Below, piece by piece: positions 7,891-20,600 of a DNA stretch of 64,000 nt (its first letter is position 1; every line of letters begins with the position of its first letter). Where the stretch lies: NCBI GenBank assembly GCA_902801295.1, contig CADCHN010000001.1, positions 1-64,000 of the forward strand, read 5' to 3'. This DNA comes from Oscillospiraceae bacterium. GTDB lineage: Bacteria; Bacillota; Clostridia; Oscillospirales; Oscillospiraceae. Made by a program: the position numbers and the translations under genes. The notes beneath the pieces are model-generated. The model did no database searches, had not been told where the DNA came from, and saw only the letters and a program-made list of their open reading frames with translations.

Positions 7891-9207
7891 ATGAGACAGA
7901 AAATCATTGCCGGCCTCTGCGTTCTGACGCTGGTGCTCGCTCTCGCCGCCTGCGGACAGGGCGAAGCAAGACCGGCGGAGACCGCGCTGCCGTCTCCTGC
8001 GCCGGAAACAGAGGAGATCCCGGTCGTCACGCCGACGCCGGAACCGACGCCGAGCCCTGTGCCGGAACCGACGCCGGAGCCTGTGCTGCTTGCCATCGAC
8101 CCCCAGGAGCTGCCGGAATCCCTGGGCGAGTTCCTGTGCCGCTTCAACGAAGGCTATACCGACCGCGCCGGCGGCAGAGAGTTTGACAGCGAAAATGTGG
8201 TGGACGTGCGAGCCAATCTGCTCAACCAGATCGTCTGCGCCTATCCCTGCGTGGATTTTGACCGTTACCCTGTTGAGGCGCCGGTTTTCCACTGGGGCGA
8301 CGGGACGAGCGATCCGATGAACTGGGCGGGCGACGCGGGGTATTACGCGGAGTTCGAGCCCGACGCGGTTCGGTGGATCGCGCAGCAGGTCTTCCATCTC
8401 AGCGACGCTGATTATCGGGCGGTGCTGGATCGCTGCCTGTTCAGCGGCGCATTTTACCAGGGAGAAAACGCCGCGGGGGAGGAGCGGTTTTTCCTTCTGA
8501 TTCGGACTGCTGGCGCACAGCGCAGCCTCGTGCATGTGGAGAGTGCGCAGACCGACGGCGAGCATTATGAGCTCGTCTACGACTATCTGCTCTGGCCCAA
8601 TCAATATCTTGGCAGCTATGCCGCGACGCTTGAGCGCAGAGAAAGTGATGGAGTACCATATTGGTCGCTGTGCCGTCAGACGGCGCAGCTGCCCGTGTAC
8701 GAGCCGGTGGACGCCCCGGAGCTCTTTGCGCTGTTGACCGAGCCCTTCGTGCTGAGTAACGGCGTCGACTCCTGGTGGACGGAACTGACAGTCGCGGAGG
8801 ACGGCAGCTTTACCGGAAGTTACGTGGACAACGATCCGGATGAAAACGGCGACGACTACGACCAGGTAATCTACTATGCCGATTTTACGGGGCGCTTTGT
8901 CAATCCGCAGCGGATCAACGCCTACACCTATTCGATCGAACTGCAGGATCTGATGTATCTTGATTATACGCCGGACTACATCATCGAGGAGGACGACGGC
9001 TGGCGCGTGCTGTATCGCTATGCTGACGCGGTCGGCCTCGAAGGGAGCAGCGCCTTTTATTTCTACGCGCCCGGTGCGCCGGTATATAAGCTGCCGGAGA
9101 GCTTTGTGAGCTGGTACGGCTGCACGAAGGCGCTCAGCGACTACGATTTGGAGCTGCCAGGCTGGGGACTGATGAACCGGGCCGAGGGGCAGGGCTTTGC
9201 TTCCTGA
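7891..9207 (+). CDS. Lipoprotein of unknown function with Pro/Thr/Glu linker
   Basis: A 438-residue secreted lipoprotein. The N terminus is a lipoprotein signal peptide (MRQK, hydrophobic stretch, lipobox LAAC with Cys at about residue 21). A low-complexity Pro-Thr-Glu linker ([17 protein letters not shown]) runs to about residue 68, and a ~370-residue acidic extracellular domain, rich in Tyr, Trp and Asp, follows. I do not recognise the domain. The start is ATG 7891, the first Met of the signal peptide; the frame is open upstream but there it lies inside the methyltransferase gene. A terminator follows at 9228. Confidence 0.75.
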   Translation: MRQKIIAGLCVLTLVLALAACGQGEARPAETALPSPAPETEEIPVVTPTPEPTPSPVPEPTPEPVLLAIDPQELPESLGEFLCRFNEGYTDRAGGREFDSENVVDVRANLLNQIVCAYPCVDFDRYPVEAPVFHWGDGTSDPMNWAGDAGYYAEFEPDAVRWIAQQVFHLSDADYRAVLDRCLFSGAFYQGENAAGEERFFLLIRTAGAQRSLVHVESAQTDGEHYELVYDYLLWPNQYLGSYAATLERRESDGVPYWSLCRQTAQLPVYEPVDAPELFALLTEPFVLSNGVDSWWTELTVAEDGSFTGSYVDNDPDENGDDYDQVIYYADFTGRFVNPQRINAYTYSIELQDLMYLDYTPDYIIEEDDGWRVLYRYADAVGLEGSSAFYFYAPGAPVYKLPESFVSWYGCTKALSDYDLELPGWGLMNRAEGQGFAS

Positions 9208-9227
9208 TAAAACAGCATAGATACGTT

Positions 9228-9261
9228 GAGCCGCCGGATGACTTCCGGCGGCTCTGTCTTT
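9228..9261 (+). terminator. Terminator after the lipoprotein gene
   Basis: 11-bp perfect stem GAGCCGCCGGA/TCCGGCGGCTC, loop TGACT, followed by TGTCTTT. Confidence 0.8.
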
Positions 9262-9287
9262 AAGCAGATGTGACTCTGTTTTGACTC

Positions 9288-9316
9288 TTGCAAAATGGGA
9301 TAAAACTGTGTATCAT
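9288..9316 (+). promoter_or_regulatory. Promoter for the trmH-dprA-topA run
   Basis: TTGCAA (9288-9293), 17 bases, TATCAT (9311-9316), 38 bases before the start codon. An alternative TTGACT at 9281 has poorer spacing. Confidence 0.5.
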
Positions 9317-9354
9317 AATACATTGTTATATAAAATCAGAAAGCAGGCGCTGTT

Positions 9355-10104
9355 TTGGAGACCTTGACTTCCCGAAAAAACGCATATATTCGCCATTTGC
9401 GCGCCCTGGCTGACGACGGCGACTACCGCCGCTCACAGGGACAGTATCTCTGCGACGGGATGAAGACCCTGCGCGAGGCGCAGCGCTTTGGCGCGATGGT
9501 CGTTTCCGTCCTCTGGCGGGATGAACCGAGGGAGATCGAGGGGCTCGACGGCTGCGAACAGTATCTCGCCCCGGGCGACCTCTTCGACTACGCCTCCCCG
9601 ATGAAAAACAGCCCCGGGCCGCTTTTCGCCGTGGCGATCCGCGGCTGCGGGAAACCTGGCAAGCTCTCGAACGCCATCGTCCTCGAGAATGTGCAGGACC
9701 CCGGCAACGTCGGCACGGTGATCCGCACGGCCAATGCCTTTCAAATCGACGCCGTGATTCTGACCGGTGCCTGTGCCGATCTCTATCAGCCCAAGACGGT
9801 GCGCGCGACAATGGGCGCCATCTTCCGGCAGAAGGTTCTGCGCATCGAGCGGGAGAATCTCGGCGATTTCCTTCGCGATCAGGGCCTGCCGCTCTACGGC
9901 GCGGCGCTCAGCGACAAGGCGCAGGACCTGCGCGGCCTGTCGCTCCGGCATGCTGCCGTCGCGATCGGCAGCGAGGGCCATGGACTCAGCAACGAGCTGC
10001 TGCGGCTATGCGACGGTGAACTGATTATCCCGATGAACCCTGACAGCGAATCGCTGAACGCCGCGGTGGCGGCTTCAATTGTCATGTGGGAAATAGCCCG
10101 CTGA
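9355..10104 (+). CDS. TrmH/SpoU-family RNA 2'-O-methyltransferase
   Basis: A 249-residue SPOUT-class enzyme that methylates a ribose 2'-OH in rRNA or tRNA with SAM. The knotted C-terminal domain has the three motifs in order: ENVQDPGNVGTVIRTANAF near residue 108, GSEGHGLSNELL near 204, and IPMNPDSESLNAAVAASI near 223. An N-terminal L30e-like substrate-binding domain covers about residues 5-95. The likely start is TTG 9355; a TTG at 9364 is an alternative. The exact RNA target (RlmB-like or other) is not decided by sequence. Part of the housekeeping run leading to dprA. Confidence 0.85.
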   Translation: METLTSRKNAYIRHLRALADDGDYRRSQGQYLCDGMKTLREAQRFGAMVVSVLWRDEPREIEGLDGCEQYLAPGDLFDYASPMKNSPGPLFAVAIRGCGKPGKLSNAIVLENVQDPGNVGTVIRTANAFQIDAVILTGACADLYQPKTVRATMGAIFRQKVLRIERENLGDFLRDQGLPLYGAALSDKAQDLRGLSLRHAAVAIGSEGHGLSNELLRLCDGELIIPMNPDSESLNAAVAASIVMWEIAR

Positions 10105-10120
10105 CAGGGAGGAACCTGCG

Positions 10121-11314
10121 ATGGCTTCTGTGAAATACTGGGTATGGCTTGCTTCCCTCGAACAGCTTCGCCCGGGCGAGAAAGCGGCGGTGATCCGCGC
10201 CTACGGCGACCCCGAGGCTGCTTTCTTCGCGCCGCGGGGCGATATCTCCCGCGTGGAGGGGCTGCGCGAAATCGCCGCGGAGGCGTTGGAAAAGCGCGAT
10301 CTGCGCGAAGCAAACCGCATCCTCGCCGCCTGTGAGGAGCAGAATCTCCGCGTGATCTGCCAGCAGGATACGCTCTATCCGCGCCGCCTGAAACAGATTT
10401 ACGCGCCGCCTCCCGTGCTTTATGCCAGGGGCCGACTGCGGGATCTGGACGAGGAGCCCGCGATCGCCATCGTCGGCACCCGCGGGGCAACTCCTTACGG
10501 ACTCGGCCTGGCCCGTGAGCTCGCCGCCGGCATCGTGCGCAGCGGCGGTACAGTGCTCTCCGGCCTCGGTATGGGGATCGACGGGGAAGCGGCCAAGTCC
10601 GCACTGGAAAACAGCGGCTACTGCGTCGGCGTGTTGGGCACATCCCATCAGGAGGCTGTCGGCTGGCTTTCGCGTCAGGTGGCGGACTTCGGCCTGCTGC
10701 TCAGCGAGTACGCACCCGGCACCGTCTCACAGCGCTATTTCTTCCGCGAGCGCAATCGCATTACCGCCGGGCTCTCCGTCGGTGCGGTCGTGGTGGAGGC
10801 GCCGGAAAAGAGCGGGGCGCTCCTCTTCGCGGAGGAGGCGTTGGAGCTGGGAAAGGAAGTTTTTGCCGTTCCGGGCGCCGTGAACGCCGTCAACAGCGTC
10901 GGCACGAACCGACTCATCAAGGATGGGGCTACGCCCGTTACCTGCGCCTGGGACGTGATGGGCGAATTTGTCGGACTATATCCCGGCAGGATTCACCGCG
11001 TCGATGTGAAAGCGGCGCCAAAGCCGCTGCCGGAGCGCAAGGCGGAGCAGCAACCGGCTCCGCCGCAAAAAGCCGTTGACAGCGAGCAGCGGCAGGACTA
11101 TATTGACTGGAAAGAACAGCTGAGCCGCCTCAACGAGGATCAGCTGAGGATCATCTCCGCGATCGAGAAGGACGCGACGCACATCGACGACATCGTGGAG
11201 ACCACCGGCCTCGGCACGGCCAAGGTGCTCGCGCAGCTCACCGTGCTTGAGATCAAGGGTTATATCCGTCGGGAGGCCGGCCGCCGCGTCGCATTGAAAA
11301 TCACAAAAAAGTGA
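10121..11314 (+). CDS. dprA: DNA-processing protein DprA
   Basis: A 397-residue DprA (Smf). In naturally transformable bacteria DprA loads RecA onto incoming single-stranded DNA, and it is widely conserved even where competence is unproven. Order: a SAM-like N-terminal region to about residue 90; a Rossmann-type DNA-binding core with VGTRGATPYG near 118, SGLGMGIDGEAAKSAL near 147, the RNRITAGLS loop near 210 and the NSVGTNRLIKDGA segment near 257; a linker rich in Lys, Pro and Gln; and a C-terminal winged-helix domain from about 330. The order trmH-dprA-topA is common in Firmicutes. Confidence 0.94.
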   Translation: MASVKYWVWLASLEQLRPGEKAAVIRAYGDPEAAFFAPRGDISRVEGLREIAAEALEKRDLREANRILAACEEQNLRVICQQDTLYPRRLKQIYAPPPVLYARGRLRDLDEEPAIAIVGTRGATPYGLGLARELAAGIVRSGGTVLSGLGMGIDGEAAKSALENSGYCVGVLGTSHQEAVGWLSRQVADFGLLLSEYAPGTVSQRYFFRERNRITAGLSVGAVVVEAPEKSGALLFAEEALELGKEVFAVPGAVNAVNSVGTNRLIKDGATPVTCAWDVMGEFVGLYPGRIHRVDVKAAPKPLPERKAEQQPAPPQKAVDSEQRQDYIDWKEQLSRLNEDQLRIISAIEKDATHIDDIVETTGLGTAKVLAQLTVLEIKGYIRREAGRRVALKITKK

Positions 11315-11323
11315 GGACACAGC

Positions 11324-13537
<2,214 letters not shown>

Positions 13538-13540
13538 ACG

Positions 13541-14866
13541 ATGAAAACCGTCACCGTCCTCGGCGCCGGGCTTGCCGGCAGCGAATGTGCCTGGCAGCTG
13601 GCTACGCGCGGGATCCACGTCCGCCTTGTGGAGATGAAGCCGCATAAAATGACCCCGGCGCACACCTCGGCCTATTTCGGCGAGCTTGTCTGCTCCAACT
13701 CGCTGCGCAGCGACGAGCTGACCAACGCCGTCGGTCTGCTTAAGGCCGAAATGCGCAAGATGAACTCGCTCATCATGTATTCGGCCGATCTCAACCGCGT
13801 GGCGGCCGGCGGCGCGCTTGCGGTCGACCGCGTCGGCTTTGCCCGCACAATCACCGAAAAGCTCCGCAGCCACCCGAACGTGGAGGTCATCGAGGCCGAG
13901 GCCACCGAGATCCCGGAAGGGGAGGTCGTCGTCGCAACCGGCCCGCTGTCGAGCGACGCCATCGCCGACGCGATCGGCAAGCTCTGTCCAGAGAGCGACC
14001 TGCATTTTTATGACGCCGTCGCGCCGATCGTCACGCTCGAGAGCGTGGACATGGACAGCGCCTTCTTTGCGTCCCGCTACGACAAGGGAACGGCGGATTA
14101 TGTAAACTGCCCGATGGATAAGGACGAATATCTGGCCTTTGTCACCGAGCTTGCCGCCGCCAAGGAGGCGGAGGTGCACGGCTTTGACGACGGAGGCGTG
14201 TTCGAGGGCTGCATGCCGGTGGAGGTCATGGCGCGCCGCGGCGTGGACACGCTGCGCTACGGGCCGCTCAAGCCGGTCGGCCTGAAGGACCCGCGCACGG
14301 GCAAGGAAAACTATGCTGTCGTCCAGCTCCGCCGCGATAACGCCGACGGGACGCTGTACAACATGGTCGGCTTCCAGACCCACCTGACCTGGGCCGAGCA
14401 GCGGCGCGTGTTTACGATGATCCCGGCGCTGAAGAACGCGGACTTTGTGCGCTTCGGCGTCATGCACCGCAACACCTATCTCAACAGCCCGCAGCTTTTG
14501 GACCGCTATTACCGCCTGCGCTCTGACCCGCGCATCAGCTTTGCCGGCCAGATGACCGGCGTGGAGGGCTATGTCGAGTCTTCGGCCAGCGGCATGCTCG
14601 TCGGCATCGAGACGGCGGCGCGCGTTTTGGGACTGCCGCCGGTGGATTTTCCGCAGGAGACCGCCATCGGTGCGCTGGGACTGTACATCTCCGGCGGCAG
14701 CGTCGGCGATTTCCAGCCGATGAATATCAATTTCGGCATCATTGCACCGCTCGGCCACCGCGTCAAGGGCAAGCGCAACAAAAACGCGGCCATTTCCGAG
14801 CGCTCCCTCGCCATCATAGACGAGATATTGAACGGGGAGGTATTTCACCTTGAAGATCATCATTGA
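13541..14866 (+). CDS. trmFO: Methylenetetrahydrofolate-tRNA-(uracil-5-)-methyltransferase
   Basis: A 441-residue FAD enzyme that makes m5U54 in the tRNA T-loop using methylene-tetrahydrofolate and NAD(P)H. The N-terminal FAD Rossmann motif is VLGAGLAGSE, followed by LVEMKPHKMTPAH and LVCSNSLRSDELTNAVGLLK, both diagnostic of TrmFO. The C-terminal GQMTGVEGYVESSASG motif lies near residue 335. It begins 3 bases after topA, a conserved neighbour in Firmicutes. It overlaps plsX by 17 bases. Confidence 0.95.
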   Translation: MKTVTVLGAGLAGSECAWQLATRGIHVRLVEMKPHKMTPAHTSAYFGELVCSNSLRSDELTNAVGLLKAEMRKMNSLIMYSADLNRVAAGGALAVDRVGFARTITEKLRSHPNVEVIEAEATEIPEGEVVVATGPLSSDAIADAIGKLCPESDLHFYDAVAPIVTLESVDMDSAFFASRYDKGTADYVNCPMDKDEYLAFVTELAAAKEAEVHGFDDGGVFEGCMPVEVMARRGVDTLRYGPLKPVGLKDPRTGKENYAVVQLRRDNADGTLYNMVGFQTHLTWAEQRRVFTMIPALKNADFVRFGVMHRNTYLNSPQLLDRYYRLRSDPRISFAGQMTGVEGYVESSASGMLVGIETAARVLGLPPVDFPQETAIGALGLYISGGSVGDFQPMNINFGIIAPLGHRVKGKRNKNAAISERSLAIIDEILNGEVFHLEDHH

Positions 14867-15866
14867 CGCCATGGGCGGCGACAACGCGCCCGGGGAGATC
14901 ATCAAAGGCGCCGTCCGTGCGCACCGCGAGCTGGGCGTCGATGTGACGCTTGTCGGCCGCGAGGAGGCGGTTCGCGCCTGCCTGAAAAACGAGGGCTGCG
15001 AGGATTTGGAGGTCGTGGACGCCCGCGACGTCATCACGATGGAGGACGACCCAAGCACGGCGACCCGCCGCAAGAAGGACGCCTCGATGACCGTGGCGCT
15101 GAACCTGCTGCGGGATGGCAAGGGCGACGCAGTCGTCTCCGCCGGCTCTACCGGCGCGCTGCTGACCGGCGCGACGCTGATCGTTAAGCGCATCCGCGGT
15201 ATCCGCCGCGCGGCGATGGCTCCCGTGCTGCCCGCAGGCGAGCACGGCGTCATGCTCATCGACTGCGGCGCCAACGTTGAGTGCACGCCCGAATACCTGC
15301 TGCAGTTTGCCTATATGGGCAGCTTTTACGCCAAAAAGATGATGGGCTGCGAGAGCCCGCGCGTCGGCTTGTTGAACGTCGGCACCGAGGACACCAAGGG
15401 CGGTACGCTGCAGCATGAGACCTTCGCTCTGCTGAAAAAGGCCGCGGACGAGGGGCGCATCCACTTTATCGGCAACGTCGAGGGCACGGATGTGTTCAGC
15501 GGCAAGGTGGACGTCGTCGTCACCGACGGCTTTACCGGAAACGTCCTGCTCAAGGGCACCGAGGGCGTCATCAAGTACATGATGAAGTCCCTCAAGGGCG
15601 TGTTCTACAAGAGCATAAAGAACAAGCTTGCTGCCGCCGTGCTGAAAAAGGATCTCGGCGAGATGAAGAAGTCCATGGACGTCAACGAGGTGGGCGGCTC
15701 AGCCTTTGTCGGCATCAGCAAGCCCGTCGTCAAGGCGCACGGCTCCTCCAACGCGGCCAGCTTCTTCGCAGCCATCCGCCAGGCCAAAATCTTTGCCGAG
15801 AGCGGCATCATCGAGCAGATCGAAAACAATATTGATTTCATGAAAATCGAGAGCGAACATGCGTAA
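14850..15866 (+). CDS. plsX: Phosphate acyltransferase PlsX
   Basis: A 338-residue PlsX, which converts acyl-ACP to acyl-phosphate for phosphatidic acid synthesis at the membrane. Motifs: IIIDAMGGDNAPG at the start, SAGSTGALL near residue 92, LLNVGTEDTKG near 175, and DGFTGNVLLK near 227. The start is TTG 14850, supported by GGGGAGG ten bases upstream and by the conserved N terminus. It overlaps trmFO by 17 bases and rnc by 8, so it is tightly coupled. No acpP gene lies between plsX and rnc, where some Firmicutes have it. Confidence 0.95.
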   Translation: MKIIIDAMGGDNAPGEIIKGAVRAHRELGVDVTLVGREEAVRACLKNEGCEDLEVVDARDVITMEDDPSTATRRKKDASMTVALNLLRDGKGDAVVSAGSTGALLTGATLIVKRIRGIRRAAMAPVLPAGEHGVMLIDCGANVECTPEYLLQFAYMGSFYAKKMMGCESPRVGLLNVGTEDTKGGTLQHETFALLKKAADEGRIHFIGNVEGTDVFSGKVDVVVTDGFTGNVLLKGTEGVIKYMMKSLKGVFYKSIKNKLAAAVLKKDLGEMKKSMDVNEVGGSAFVGISKPVVKAHGSSNAASFFAAIRQAKIFAESGIIEQIENNIDFMKIESEHA

Positions 15867-16536
15867 ACTGGAAGAAAAAATTGGATATCGGTTTCAAAAC
15901 ATCGCGCTGCTGGAAACGGCGCTGACCCACAGCTCCTATGCCAACGAGAAGCACGGGACCGACTGCCAGAGCTATGAGCGCCTGGAGTTTCTGGGCGACT
16001 CAATCCTGGGGCTTGTGACGGCGGACTTCCTCTATCATCACGAGCCGCGCCTGCCGGAGGGACGCATGACCCGCCTGCGCGCGGAGCTCGTCTGCGAGGC
16101 GAGCCTGCACCGTGTTGCGCTGAGCCTCGGCCTGGGCGAGTATATGCGCCTCGGGCGCGGCGAGGAGCACACCGGCGGCCGTGAGCGCCCGTCGATCCTT
16201 GCCGACATGGTGGAGGCGATCATTGCCGCCATGTATCTCGACAGCGGACTGGATGAGGCGCGCCGCTTCATTCTCGATCGCGTGCTCAAGGACGCGGAGA
16301 TCGGCGAGACGCACCGCGGCGCGGACTATAAGACCGAGCTGCAGGAGCTTGTCCAGCAGCAGCCGGGGCAGCTCATCAGTTATGAGCTGATCGGCGAGTC
16401 CGGCCCGGATCACGACAAGCGCTTTTCCTTCCGCGTGAGCATCAGCGGAAAGCCTGCGGGCGAAGGAACCGGCCGCACGAAGAAGGAAGCGGAGCAGAAT
16501 GCTGCCCGCTGTGCGCTAGAGGCGCTCAGAAAGTGA
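15859..16536 (+). CDS. rnc: Ribonuclease III
   Basis: A 225-residue RNase III that cuts double-stranded RNA and matures rRNA. The catalytic domain carries the signature ERLEFLGDSILG near residues 41-52 and DMVEAIIAAMYLDSG near 116. A double-stranded RNA-binding domain occupies about 155-225 and ends in RTKKEAEQNAARCALEAL. It overlaps plsX by 8 bases and the radical SAM gene by 4 (GTGA). Confidence 0.96.
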   Translation: MRKLEEKIGYRFQNIALLETALTHSSYANEKHGTDCQSYERLEFLGDSILGLVTADFLYHHEPRLPEGRMTRLRAELVCEASLHRVALSLGLGEYMRLGRGEEHTGGRERPSILADMVEAIIAAMYLDSGLDEARRFILDRVLKDAEIGETHRGADYKTELQELVQQQPGQLISYELIGESGPDHDKRFSFRVSISGKPAGEGTGRTKKEAEQNAARCALEALRK

Positions 16537-17552
16537 GCGCGAGAGCCTCGATCCTGCCGGTATTCGTGCCGCATCTCGGCTGCCCGCATGCCTGCGTGTT
16601 CTGCAACCAGCGCCGTATTTCCGGCGAAACGGAGCCTGCCGACGCAAAGACCGTCCGGGACGTTTTGTCCGCCGCAGCTGACCTGCCCTGGGATGGGGAA
16701 AAGCGGCAGCTGGCCTTTTACGGCGGCAGCTTCACAGCGATCCCGGAAGCACAGCAGCTGGAGCTGCTGGCCGCGGCGCAGGAGGGCATCGAGCGAGGGA
16801 TCATTGACTCTGTCCGCCTCTCCACAAGGCCGGACGCAATTGACGGCGCTGTGCTCGCGCGGCTGCGTCGCTACGGCGTGGAGACCGTCGAGCTCGGCGC
16901 GCAGTCGCTGGACGACGAGGTGCTGCGCCTGTCCGGTCGTGGACATACGTCTGAGGACGTACGCCGCGCATCGCGTATGATAAAAGACGCGGGCTTTCAG
17001 CTCGTGCTGCAGATGATGACCGGCCTGCCCGGCGACAGCGGCGAGCAGAGCCTCGCCACGGCGCGGGAGATCGTCGAGCTTCGCCCGGACGGCGTTCGGA
17101 TTTATCCGACCGTGATCGTGCGGGACACGGCGTTGTATGAGCTCTGGCGGCGCGGCCTGTACCGCGAGCACACGGTAGAGGACGCGGTGCGCCTTTGCGC
17201 CAAGCTCCTGCCGATCTTTGAGGCGGCGCAGATCCCCGTCATCCGCCTCGGGCTCAATCCCACGGAGGAGCTGTCTGGCGGCGCTGCGGTCGCCGGAGCC
17301 TACCATCCGGCCTTCGGGGAGCTGGTGCGCGCGCGGATGATGCTGGAAAGGGCGGAGGCGCTGCTGCGCTCTGTCGAGCCGGGCAGCCGCGTCATCCTCG
17401 CCGTGCAGCCGCGGCTTCTGTCCCAGATGCTGGGGCAGCGGAGGCGAAATGTTTCCGCATTGATCAATGAATTTCGGCTCGCGGAGCTGAAGGTATGTCC
17501 AAATTCATCGATCAGCGCAGAAATCGAAGTGCTTTCCGTTGAAAAACCGTGA
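16533..17552 (+). CDS. Radical SAM protein (ELP3-like, Firmicutes rnc-smc neighbour)
   Basis: A 339-residue radical SAM enzyme. The cluster motif is CPHACVFC (Cys-x3-Cys-x2-Cys) near residues 16-24, followed by AFYGGSFTAIP and, near 205-245, conserved blocks seen in Elp3/YhcC-like radical SAM proteins. The family suggests tRNA modification, but the reaction is not known. The start is GTG 16533, overlapping the rnc stop by 4 bases. It sits in the widely conserved rnc-radicalSAM-smc-ftsY block. The promoter for smc overlaps its last codons. Confidence 0.85.
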   Translation: MSARASILPVFVPHLGCPHACVFCNQRRISGETEPADAKTVRDVLSAAADLPWDGEKRQLAFYGGSFTAIPEAQQLELLAAAQEGIERGIIDSVRLSTRPDAIDGAVLARLRRYGVETVELGAQSLDDEVLRLSGRGHTSEDVRRASRMIKDAGFQLVLQMMTGLPGDSGEQSLATAREIVELRPDGVRIYPTVIVRDTALYELWRRGLYREHTVEDAVRLCAKLLPIFEAAQIPVIRLGLNPTEELSGGAAVAGAYHPAFGELVRARMMLERAEALLRSVEPGSRVILAVQPRLLSQMLGQRRRNVSALINEFRLAELKVCPNSSISAEIEVLSVEKP

Positions 17553-17567
17553 GAAACGCGGTATAAT
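17539..17567 (+). promoter_or_regulatory. smc-ftsY promoter
   Basis: TTGAAA (17539-17544), 17 bases, TATAAT (17562-17567). It overlaps the end of the preceding gene and lies 36 bases before the smc start. Confidence 0.75.
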
Positions 17568-17603
17568 ATTACAGTTATTTTGTCATAAACGAGGGTAACA
17601 GTT

Positions 17604-20600
17604 TTGTACTTAAAGGCACTGGAAATTCAAGGCTTCAAGAGCTTTGCCGATAAAACGAGGCTCAGCTTTGAAAAAGATATCACGGCCATCGTCGGCCCGA
17701 ACGGCTCCGGAAAATCGAATATTTCCGACGCCATCCTCTGGGTCATGGGCGAGCAGCGCAGCAAGGCGCTGCGCGGCAGCAAGATGGAGGACGTGATTTT
17801 CGGCGGCACCGAAAAGCGCGGCAAGCTGGGCTTTGCGCAGGTTTCGCTGATCCTGGATAATTCCGGCCGGATGTTTGACTCGGACAACGAGGAGATCATG
17901 CTGACCCGGCGCTACTACCGCAGCGGTGAGAGCGAATACTTCATCAACCGTGAGTCCGTCCGCCTGAAGGATATCCACAGCCTGCTGATGGACACCGGCC
18001 TCGGCCGCGACGGCTACTCCATCATCGGCCAGGGACGAATCGCAGAGATCGTCTCCTCCCGCAGCACTGACCGCCGCGAGGTTTTTGAGGAGGCGGCGGG
18101 CATCTCACGTTTCCGTTATCGGAAGGAAGAGGCCGAGCGCAAGCTGGAAAAAACCGAAGAAAACCTGCTGCGCATCAACGATAAGATCGAAGAACTGGAA
18201 CTGCAGGTCGGGCCGCTGAAAAAGCAGTCTGAAACCGCAAAAAAGTATCTCGTACTGCGCGACGAACTGCGCGTCAAGGAAATCTCCGTCTGGATGCTGA
18301 CGCTCGAGAAGCTTCACGCACAGTCCGAGGCTGTCGCTCTCGAATACGAGCAGACGAAGCAGTCGCTGGAGCGCGCGAAAACGGAGCTGGAGGCGCTCTA
18401 TGCCTCCTCCGAAAGCATCAGCGAGCGCATGCACCAAAAAGACGTGGAGACCGAGCAGATCCGCGACCGCCTTTCTGCGGCGGAATCCGCCGTGTCCGAG
18501 TGTGAGTCTGCATCAGCCGTGCTGCGCGGCAGCGTGAAAAACACCCAGGACAGCCTGCAGCGGATGCTGCTGGATATGGCCGAGCAGGAGACCCGCGTGC
18601 GGGAACTGCGCGATCAGATCGAGAGCAACCAGGCAAGTATCTCCGCGCTGCAGGGCGAACTGAAGAACGTTGGGGATGAGATCACCAGCAACTCGAACAT
18701 CCTCGACGGATGCCGCATCAAGCTCAAGAGCCGCGAGGAGAACCTGCAGCTGCTGAGCGACCGGGCGACGAAGCTCGCCGTGGACGGACGCAGCATGGAC
18801 GGGCGCATCCGTATGCTCAGTGAGATGGAGAAGGATTACGAGGGCTACTCCCGCGCGGTCAAGACCGTGATGCAGGAATCTGGCCGCGGTATGCTGCGCG
18901 GCGTGCACGGGCCGGTGGCTAATCTGGTGCGCGCGGACGACGAGTGTGCGCTCGCCATCGAGACGGCGCTTGGCGCCGCGGCGCAGAACATTGTCGTTGA
19001 TACCCAAAACGACGGCCGCAGCGCGATCGAGCTTCTGAAAAAGCGCGACGCCGGGCGGGCGACCTTCCTGCCGGTGGACACGATCCGCGGCAGCGTGATG
19101 CGCGACGCTCCGGTGAACGACCCGGGCTTTGTCGGTATCGCGGTGGAGCTTGCTACGTTCGATCCGCAATATAAAGAAATTTTCAATCATCTCCTCGGCC
19201 GCACCGTTGTGGCTGAGAGCCTGAGCGACGCCGTGCGCATGTCAAAGGCAAACGGCAACCGCCTGCGCATTGTTACGCTCGACGGACAGCTCATCAACGC
19301 CGGCGGCTCCATGACCGGCGGCAGCACCGCCAAGGGCACCGGTATTCTCTCCCGCGCCAACGAGTTGGAAAAGCTGAAAAAGCAGCGCGAGAAAATCGCC
19401 GCGCAGGAAACTGCCTGCCAGAGCGACCTTGATCGCGCACGCAGCCAGATTTCCGGCCTGCGCTATCAGCTCGATATGGCGCTGGAGGACCAGACCGCGC
19501 TGCTGACGAAAAAATCCTCGCTCGAGGCCGAGCAGCGCACGACGCAAAGCGCTGTGCATCAGCTGCAGCTTCTGCTGGACAGTCTGACCGGCGACAGTGA
19601 AAGCCGCCAGCGCGCCGTCCATGCTGAAGAGGACAAGATCGCTGATCTGCAGGATCAGATCCGGCAAAAGGAAACGGAATTGCAAAAGCTCCGCGCTGCT
19701 GCACAGAGCGTGCGCGATGAGATCGGCGCGGTCAGCAAAGCGCGGCTGGAGCTCGAAGGCCGCCGCACCCGTGTGGAAAAAGAGGCGCAGCAGCGCAATG
19801 CCGACATCATCGAGCTTGAGCGCCGCATTGCCCGGCAGGAGCAGCGCAAGCTCTCCGCCGAGATGGAGGAAAAGCAGATCCTCGACAAACTCTGGGATAA
19901 CTACGAGCTCAGCCACAGCGCGGCGCAGGCGCTGCGCCAACCGGTGGACAGCGTCACGCGCTGGAACAAGGAGATCGGCGAGCTGCGGCGCAATATCAGC
20001 GCCCTCGGCACGCCGAACCTCGGCGCTATCGAGGAATATGAGCGCGTGAACACCCGATATGAATTCCTGCGCGGCCAGCGGGACGACGTCGAACAGGCGA
20101 AGAAGGAGCTGCTCGACGTCATCCGGGACGTGACGAACGAGATGAAGGATGTTTTCGTCGGCAAATTCCACGAAATCGACGCCTGCTTCCGCGAGACCTT
20201 CCTTGAGCTCTTCGGCGGCGGCAAGGCGGCGCTGATCCTCGAGGACGAGAACAATGTCCTCGAGTGCGGCATCGAGATCAAGGTACAGCCGCCCGGCAAA
20301 GCGCTGAGTACGATCAGTTTGCTCTCCGGCGGCGAAATGGCCTTCGTGGCCATCGCGCTGTACTTTGCCATTTTGAAGGTGCGTCCTACGCCGTTTTGTG
20401 TGATGGACGAGATCGAAGCTGCGCTTGACGAGGCAAACGTCAACCGCTTCGCGTCCTATATGCGCCGCATGGCGGAAAAAACGCAGTTTCTGGTGATTAC
20501 CCACCGCCGCGGCACCATGGAGGAGGCCGATATGCTCTACGGTGTCACCATGCAGGAAAAGGGTGTGTCCACGGTGATCGAGCTGGATCTTGCCAGCGCG